Part shown: positions 22,073 through 25,550 of the stretch, one piece after another
Numbering within the stretch: position 1 is the stretch's first letter
Layout: every line of letters starts with the position of its first letter
Source of the DNA: a virus
Length of the DNA stretch: 25,550 bases
Direction: 5' to 3' (one strand)
Virus record (IMG/VR): IMGVR_UViG_3300042291_001036
Coordinates: 1-25,550 of that record
Made by a program: the position numbers and the translations under genes
Notes under the pieces: generated by a model
What the model was told of the DNA's origin: nothing
What the model saw: the letters and a program-made list of their open reading frames with translations, nothing else
The model's database searches: none

Positions 22073-22464
22073 TGGTGGACTCGCCGGAAGTTGCATCCGG
22101 GTGCTATATAAAAAGCTTACAAACATATACAAGCTTATCTCTTATAATACATCAATGTTTGGTAGAGCACCACATTGAAGTTGAAGTTTAGTATTTGATT
22201 TGTGCTACCATCTTCTATCTCGCACAAACGGCCAGATGATGAACGTTGTTGACTTGTTATCTGTGTCACAAGGACAACGGACAGCCTATTTTATTAGGCT
22301 GCGACAAGTGTCTCGGCTCCGCTGTTCTTGCGAACAGAAAGAAAAGACACCTTTGCAAGATTTCTCTTAGCATTTATGTTTTCCAACGGGTATTATACAG
22401 AGACATTAGACTCTGTGCTTGCGGCTTGTACTCATTTCATAGAGTAGAATCTAAAAACGAGCCC
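22073..22464 (-). ncRNA. ssrA: tmRNA (transfer-messenger RNA, ssrA)
   Basis: The minus strand gives a 392-nt RNA. Its acceptor stem pairs GGGCTCG (22458-22464) with CGAGTCC (22077-22083), including the G3-U70 wobble that identifies alanine acceptors, followed by discriminator A and an encoded CCA. A T-arm (22084-22100: 5-bp stem, 7-nt loop TGCAACT) precedes it, and AGATTCTAC (22444-22452) matches the conserved D-loop block of tmRNAs. A tag frame ends GTC GCA GCC TAA TAA (...LVAA), with the stops in a hairpin loop (22282-22301) as in E. coli helix 5. Downstream helices with complementary loops (CAGAT/ATCTG, TGGTA/TACCA) look like pseudoknots. It would rescue stalled ribosomes with SmpB and tag proteins for proteolysis. 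The resume codon is GCT (nt 94) or GCA (nt 109). Confidence 0.92.
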
Positions 22465-22473
22465 ATGAAAAGA

Positions 22474-22645
22474 AAACATGTAGGGACCAGAGTTCGGGCA
22501 TCTGATACCGGAGTTCCATTCGGGGAATTCGTCCTATCTTCACGACTTCGGCTTTTAAACAAGAAACTTGATGCCTACTATGTTGTCTTGGAAGAATGAC
22601 CGCGAGTTTCTTAAACAGCGGTCCTTTAAACTACCCTACATGTTT
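22474..22645 (-). ncRNA. Structured RNA element upstream of the tmRNA, class unknown
   Basis: A perfect 12-bp helix (22634-22645 with 22474-22485) closes a 172-nt segment. Inside it are a GACCGC/GCGGTC hairpin (22598-22603 with 22618-22623) with an inner GTTT/AAAC stem, a CAAG/CTTG hairpin within a GGC/GCC pair, and a near-perfect hairpin in the middle. No tRNA, 6S RNA or RNase P pattern was recognised. It could be the processed 5' leader of the tmRNA, as it ends 9 nt before the mature 5' end, or a separate RNA. The strand is inferred from the tmRNA. Confidence 0.5.
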
Positions 22646-22669
22646 CAAAATTGATATCAAAGAACTGCT

Positions 22670-22701
22670 ACTATAAGTATCACATTATATGCCGTTGTCA
22701 A
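22670..22701 (-). promoter_or_regulatory. Possible promoter for the tmRNA transcript
   Basis: A perfect TTGACA -35 box lies at 22696-22701 on the minus strand. The nearest good -10 box, TATAGT, is at 22670-22675 with a 20-bp spacer, longer than the 16 bp used elsewhere. So this is a candidate only. Confidence 0.35.
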
Positions 22702-22743
22702 TGTTTTTTATTTTAAACAATTTTTAAAAAATGTCTTTTTCAC

Positions 22744-22771
22744 TTGACTTTTTATATACTTACTCTATTAT
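22744..22771 (+). promoter_or_regulatory. Promoter of the plus-strand gene cluster (TTGACT-N16-TATTAT)
   Basis: The -35 box is at 22744-22749 and the -10 box at 22766-22771. The ATG at 22781 lies 9 nt later. It drives the genes 22781-23695. Confidence 0.75.
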
Positions 22772-22780
22772 TTTCGGTAT

Positions 22781-23059
22781 ATGAATGGTTTTACTCTATA
22801 TAAAAATCCTTGCAGTTGCTGCTCTGAATCTATTGAAGATGCTCGTGCCGAACTTGGTTTGCGAGTATGTTTGCGATGTGCTAAACGAGGTGTATCTCAG
22901 TCAAAATATATGGGTGCTCAAGTATATGAGCACAAAACGGCTGGATTTCTGCAAGTTATGTTACCAGACACATTTGCCGATTTTAAAGCCAAGACATCCC
23001 GCAAGGGACAGTCTAGCACACTTAGAAATGTATTGGTTGGTGGAGGAAGACTACAATGA
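22781..23059 (+). CDS. Small zinc-finger-like protein (92 aa)
   Basis: The N-terminal part contains CSCCSESIEDARAELGLRVC followed by LRCAKRG: two Cys pairs about 17 residues apart, bracketing an ARAELG helix. This resembles short phage proteins with C-x2-C...ARxELG...C-x2-C and a later HKTG turn (here EHKTAGF). It probably binds zinc; whether it contacts nucleic acid or protein is unknown. The ATG is 9 nt after the -10 box. The stop overlaps the next ATG (ATGA), so both genes are translated together. Confidence 0.75.
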   Translation: MNGFTLYKNPCSCCSESIEDARAELGLRVCLRCAKRGVSQSKYMGAQVYEHKTAGFLQVMLPDTFADFKAKTSRKGQSSTLRNVLVGGGRLQ

Positions 23060-23538
23060 AAACAATGAAAACATTTAAATTGCCCACTTGGGCAGAAACA
23101 AACAATGTGACCACTTATATGGACATGTTGAAACACAACATGTCGCGAAAAGACGCGATTGCCAGAGTGAAGGCAAACAACAAAGTTGCCAAATTCTTGA
23201 ACAAGAATGGTTGGACCTTCACCGAAGGTGGGTGTATCGTGGAACATGGTTATGTGCTCAACTTTCGCAAACCAACTGGAATTGTAGCTGACAACAAGGC
23301 TGCTCATCCATATCTTCATTTTGGTTGGTATTGGGACAACTGCGGTGGTCCAGATTTTTGGCGAGGCGACCTTTGGGTTTCGTATAGTTATGATCGCGAG
23401 TTCAAATATCTTGGTCCAGTTGGCTTTTTTAAGATTCATGATATTTTGCGAGGCAACTTGAAAGATTTATATCAGTATGAAAGTCAACTTGTACATGCAC
23501 TGATTTATCAAAACCCTATTATCAATGGAAACAGATAA
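23056..23538 (+). CDS. Hypothetical protein (160 aa)
   Basis: The N-terminus has a short repeat (MKTMKTFKLPTW) and a helix (DMLKHNMSRKDAIARVKANN). The central part is rich in Trp, Tyr and Gly (YLHFGWYWDNCGGPDFWRGDLW) and the end is helical. The many aromatic residues suggest a compact beta domain. No family recognised. It overlaps its upstream partner by 4 bp and the next small gene by 14 bp. A second Met at codon 4 is an alternative start. Confidence 0.7.
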   Translation: MKTMKTFKLPTWAETNNVTTYMDMLKHNMSRKDAIARVKANNKVAKFLNKNGWTFTEGGCIVEHGYVLNFRKPTGIVADNKAAHPYLHFGWYWDNCGGPDFWRGDLWVSYSYDREFKYLGPVGFFKIHDILRGNLKDLYQYESQLVHALIYQNPIINGNR

Positions 23539-23695
23539 CACTATATCTTATACCAAAGAACAAATCAAAAAAGATTTGGAGTATTGGAGTAAAAAGAAAG
23601 AGCACTTTGAGAAGACCAATAATAAAGCTGGTACAAGAGTAGCAAATCTGATGATAGACAAATACTTGGATATTTACAACGACGCAATCATATAA
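23525..23695 (+). CDS. Hypothetical charged helical protein (56 aa)
   Basis: A 56-codon ORF starts inside the end of the preceding gene and encodes METDNTISYTKEQIKKD...LEYWSKKKEHFEK...RVANLMIDKYLDIYNDAII. It is almost wholly helical and charged, a possible small coiled coil. Coding is supported by the 14-bp overlap typical of this region and by the fact that its stop comes just before the next promoter. Confidence 0.6.
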   Translation: METDNTISYTKEQIKKDLEYWSKKKEHFEKTNNKAGTRVANLMIDKYLDIYNDAII

Positions 23696-23699
23696 ACTC

Positions 23700-23727
23700 T
23701 TGACATTGTATAGAATTTATATACAAT
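23700..23727 (+). promoter_or_regulatory. Promoter of the cREC/phosphoesterase unit (TTGACA-N16-TACAAT)
   Basis: The -35 box is at 23700-23705 and the -10 box at 23722-23727. The ATG at 23734 is 6 nt past the -10 box, exactly at the predicted transcription start. Confidence 0.8.
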
Positions 23728-23733
23728 GAAATG

Positions 23734-24093
23734 ATGTATAAATTATTTATTGATGATGAACGTCTGCCAAAAAATGTTAATTGGGTAGAAATGCCACTTG
23801 GTCCTTGGATTATAGCAAGAAATTATGATGATTTTGTAAAATATATCATGCAAAATGGGTTGCCGTCGTTTGTGAGTTTTGACCATGATTTGGGAATTGA
23901 ACATTATATTGTTGGTGCTCCAAAATATAACGAATATAAAGAAAAAACGGGGTATGATTGTGCCAAATGGTTGGTAGAATATTGTATGAACAATAATCTT
24001 GAATTTCCCGATTATCAAGTTCACAGTATGAATCCTATTGGCAGAGAGAACATTCGTAGTTATATTGAATCATACAAGAAAAGCAGAAAATGA
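23734..24093 (+). CDS. Cyclic-phosphate-processing receiver-domain (cREC) protein
   Basis: The 119-residue protein has the cREC pattern: MYKLFIDDERLP at the start (acidic pair of a receiver fold), WIIARNYDDFVKYI, PSFVSFDHDLG with a DHDLG block, TGYDCAKWLVEYC and VHSMNPIGRENI. The His residues in DHD and HS distinguish cREC from response-regulator receivers; the family is predicted to process cyclic phosphates on RNA or nucleotides. A Met one codon upstream (23731) is possible, but the promoter places +1 at 23734. It overlaps the phosphoesterase gene by 4 bp, so the two enzymes probably work on the same substrate. Confidence 0.82.
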   Translation: MYKLFIDDERLPKNVNWVEMPLGPWIIARNYDDFVKYIMQNGLPSFVSFDHDLGIEHYIVGAPKYNEYKEKTGYDCAKWLVEYCMNNNLEFPDYQVHSMNPIGRENIRSYIESYKKSRK

Positions 24094-24740
24094 AGAAAAT
24101 TAGTTTAAAATCAATTGACCAAAAGATTTGGTTTGTGAGTGATCTGCATTTGGGTCATGACAAACCATTTATTCTCGGTCCTCGTAAATATACAAATGTT
24201 AGTGAAGCATATTCTCATACACATCAAATGTTGAATGAGCATATTGGACCAAATGATATTGTGTTCAATCTTGGCGATGCCGTGATTGGTGCTGGACCAA
24301 ATTCTATGGAATATGCTAAACGCATTGTGCATCTGCCTTGCAAGCATCAATATTTTATTTGGGGCAATCATAATGCTGGTATTCATCAATTATATGATGA
24401 CTGCCGCAAAGACATTGGATTGTTGGCAGATGATATAGAAATGTATCCATTGAATTATCCAAACAGTCCATTCACATTTCTTGGTCATTATGCAGAAATT
24501 ACAATTGATGGCAGAGTAGTTGTGTTGACTCATTATCCAATTGCTTCATGGAATCATATCAGCAAAGGCGCGTATCATATTCACGGTCATTGTCACCGCA
24601 ATCTAAAAGAAGATACAACCCTACAAAGATTGGATGTTGGTTGGGAGTGGAAACGTCGTCCAGTTGAATGGAATGAAATTGTGCGCGAATTGAGTCCGCG
24701 CAGCACAATTGCGCCAGATCATCACGGCAAAGATACATAA
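24090..24740 (+). CDS. Calcineurin-like metallophosphoesterase
   Basis: The 216-residue protein shows all five metal-binding blocks in order: DLHLGH (Asp18, His20), NLGDAV (Asp63), WGNHN (Asn93, His94), LTHYP and HGHCH. It is a phosphodiesterase or phosphatase with two metals. The small size and single domain fit phage and bacterial enzymes acting on nucleotides or RNA ends. Translational coupling with the cREC protein and the RNA ligase and macro-domain genes nearby favour a role in RNA end repair, though the substrate is not proven. It is followed by a strong terminator. Confidence 0.88.
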   Translation: MKKISLKSIDQKIWFVSDLHLGHDKPFILGPRKYTNVSEAYSHTHQMLNEHIGPNDIVFNLGDAVIGAGPNSMEYAKRIVHLPCKHQYFIWGNHNAGIHQLYDDCRKDIGLLADDIEMYPLNYPNSPFTFLGHYAEITIDGRVVVLTHYPIASWNHISKGAYHIHGHCHRNLKEDTTLQRLDVGWEWKRRPVEWNEIVRELSPRSTIAPDHHGKDT

Positions 24741-24743
24741 AAG

Positions 24744-24767
24744 AAAACCCACCTTTTGGTGGGTTTT
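24744..24767. terminator. Bidirectional intrinsic terminator
   Basis: A perfect 10-bp stem (AAAACCCACC with its complement) and a TTTT loop have a T-run on both strands. It ends the plus-strand phosphoesterase transcript and the convergent fibre-like gene. Confidence 0.9.
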
Positions 24768-24770
24768 TTG

Positions 24771-25223
24771 TTATACTCGACTCAATTCAGTCAAGATAAA
24801 GTTTGGGCTGGAGGCTTCTCCAAAATCGGTGTTTCCACCACCCATTGCATTTACTTTCATATAATATGTATATGTACCGGCTGAAACGGGATCTATGCAA
24901 CTGATGTTATATGGAACATTCTCGTTTGCATCAGAGCTTTCATATTGAATAGTTTGGCATAATGCCGTTGTGTCTCTGTATAATTGAATAATACCATACG
25001 TGCCAACGGCGGATGGATTTGCATCACCTGAGCATATAATCAATACAGGATTGCCGTATGTAGTGATGCTGCCACTTACAACAGTCTTTGGAAATGTACC
25101 TCCGGTAGCTATTGTTTTTTTACCTTGTGTACCTTGATAATAGTTTGCAGTACTGCCATAAGCAGGTGCGATTGATGCTGTCATCATTTCATTGTTTGGG
25201 CCGGGTATCATTGTCATATACAT
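24771..25223 (-). CDS. Virion fibre/decoration-like beta-sandwich protein
   Basis: The 150-residue protein has a low-complexity Gly/Ser/Thr/Asn head (about residues 1-45). It is followed by one beta-sandwich-like domain with SGSITTYGNPVLIICSGDANP, IIQLYRDTTALCQTI, ENVPYNISCIDPVSAGTYTY and NTDFGEASSPNFILTEL. This repeating pattern occurs at the ends of phage tail fibres and decoration proteins. It probably sits on the particle and may contact the host or other subunits. The start at 25223 is 6 nt after a TATAAT box. Confidence 0.7.
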   Translation of the reverse strand: MYMTMIPGPNNEMMTASIAPAYGSTANYYQGTQGKKTIATGGTFPKTVVSGSITTYGNPVLIICSGDANPSAVGTYGIIQLYRDTTALCQTIQYESSDANENVPYNISCIDPVSAGTYTYYMKVNAMGGGNTDFGEASSPNFILTELSRV

Positions 25224-25229
25224 ATAAGT

Positions 25230-25235
25230 ATTATA
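25230..25235 (-). promoter_or_regulatory. -10 box (TATAAT) of the fibre-like gene
   Basis: A perfect TATAAT on the minus strand lies 6 nt before the ATG at 25223. No good -35 box is found at 16-17 bp (TTATAG at best), so this late-type gene may use a different mode of activation. Confidence 0.55.
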
Positions 25236-25265
25236 AAATCTAACAAAAGTGCTATAAAAAAAGTC

Positions 25266-25293
25266 TTGACTTTTTTATTTTTTTAGCAAGAAT
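25266..25293 (+). promoter_or_regulatory. Promoter of the macro-domain gene (TTGACT-N16-AAGAAT)
   Basis: The -35 box is at 25266-25271 and the -10 box at 25288-25293. The ATG at 25300 lies 6 nt beyond the -10 box, again leaderless. Confidence 0.65.
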
Positions 25294-25299
25294 GTTGTG

Positions 25300-25550
25300 A
25301 TGAAAAAACTAATTTATAGAGAGGGTAATCTATTGCTTGCTAAAGATGTTGCAGTAATTGGACACCAAGCAAATTGTCAAAACACATTTGGTAGTGGCAT
25401 TGCTCGCAGCATTAGAGAAATGTATCCAGTTGCATATGAAGCAGATTGCAGTGCCGCAAGGGTAAACGTGAACACTCTTGGTAATTTTTCCGTAGGTTAT
25501 ATTCCAACAGATAACAATATCAGTTCTATTTCTCGTATCTATAACTTGTA
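25300..25550 (+). CDS. Macro-domain (Appr-1''-P processing) protein, 3' end cut off
   Basis: The visible 83 residues contain the macro-domain core: DVAVIGHQANCQNTFGSGIA (Asn25 and the glycine-rich GSGIA ADP-ribose loop), IREMYPVAYEAD and a following strand VNTLGNFSVGYIP. Phage and bacterial members dephosphorylate ADP-ribose-1''-phosphate, a by-product of tRNA splicing or repair, or remove ADP-ribose from macromolecules. The gene runs off the end of the window. It lies near the cREC and phosphoesterase genes and is read in the same direction. Confidence 0.88.
   Translation, partial: MKKLIYREGNLLLAKDVAVIGHQANCQNTFGSGIARSIREMYPVAYEADCSAARVNVNTLGNFSVGYIPTDNNISSISRIYNL

Noticed and set aside
22246-22599. 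A 117-codon plus-strand ORF with CxxC pairs, starting at TTG
   Set aside because: It runs antisense through most of the tmRNA and the adjacent structured element, whose base pairing explains the sequence. It starts at TTG immediately after a stop and has no promoter; the cysteine pattern is coincidental.
22474-22645. A tRNA or 6S RNA in the element upstream of the tmRNA
   Set aside because: The closing helix is 12 bp, too long for a tRNA acceptor. No 5-7-5 T-arm adjoins it, and it does not fold as the single long rod with central bubble of 6S RNA.
1-25550. CRISPR array or insertion sequence
   Set aside because: No regularly spaced repeats of 25-40 bp, no transposase and no terminal inverted repeats were found. 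The only tandem repeat is the decamer at 10441-10476.

Overview
The window reads as part of a large, AT-rich, double-stranded DNA phage genome from a Gram-negative host. The phage assignment rests on a T4-gp62-like clamp-loader subunit, a phage-type deoxynucleoside monophosphate kinase, a T4 Rnl1-type RNA ligase, two homing endonucleases plus an HNH nuclease, a Dam-type methylase, a tail-fibre-like beta domain, and many short genes packed with 1-14 bp overlaps. The host guess rests on a signal-peptide protein that ends like an outer-membrane beta-barrel. No capsid, terminase or polymerase gene is present, so the phage group stays open.

Positions 1-11054 (minus strand) form one long glycan operon. 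It contains a split glycosyltransferase, four more glycosyltransferases, a FkbM methyltransferase, a DUF1796 protein, an RfbH-type sugar 3-dehydrase with its complete iron-sulfur ligand set, and an SDR sugar epimerase/reductase cut by the window edge. Two homing-endonuclease modules sit inside it. One lies between intact genes (5149-6280). The other cuts a glycosyltransferase into N- and C-terminal halves (9483-10478).

Positions 11098-21970 (nearly all minus strand) hold DNA metabolism and accessory genes: a RecB/Cas4-like nuclease, dNMP kinase, clamp-loader subunit, a run of small unknown genes, an HNH nuclease, an adenine methylase beside a probable restriction endonuclease, a T4 Rnl1-like RNA ligase, a UvdE-type UV endonuclease and the secreted barrel-like protein.

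The stretch 21971-22780 has no protein gene. It carries a phage-encoded tmRNA (ssrA) on the minus strand at 22073-22464. Its acceptor stem has the G3-U70 pair, it has a T-arm and encoded CCA, a tag reading frame ending in ...VAA with a double TAA stop in a hairpin, and pseudoknot-forming helices. Just upstream is a 172-nt element closed by a perfect 12-bp helix.

Positions 22781-25550 contain plus-strand small genes, a cREC-domain protein, a metallophosphoesterase and the start of a macro-domain protein, with one minus-strand fibre-like gene between. With the RNA ligase these look like an RNA end-processing and repair set, in keeping with the tmRNA theme of protecting translation.

A striking regulatory theme is visible. 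Eleven promoters have TTGAC(A/T/C) and a -10 box separated by exactly 16 bp, and in nine of them the start codon lies only 6-11 nt beyond the -10 box. These mRNAs should be leaderless or nearly so. Shine-Dalgarno sequences are correspondingly scarce; the clearest is AAAGG before 8300.
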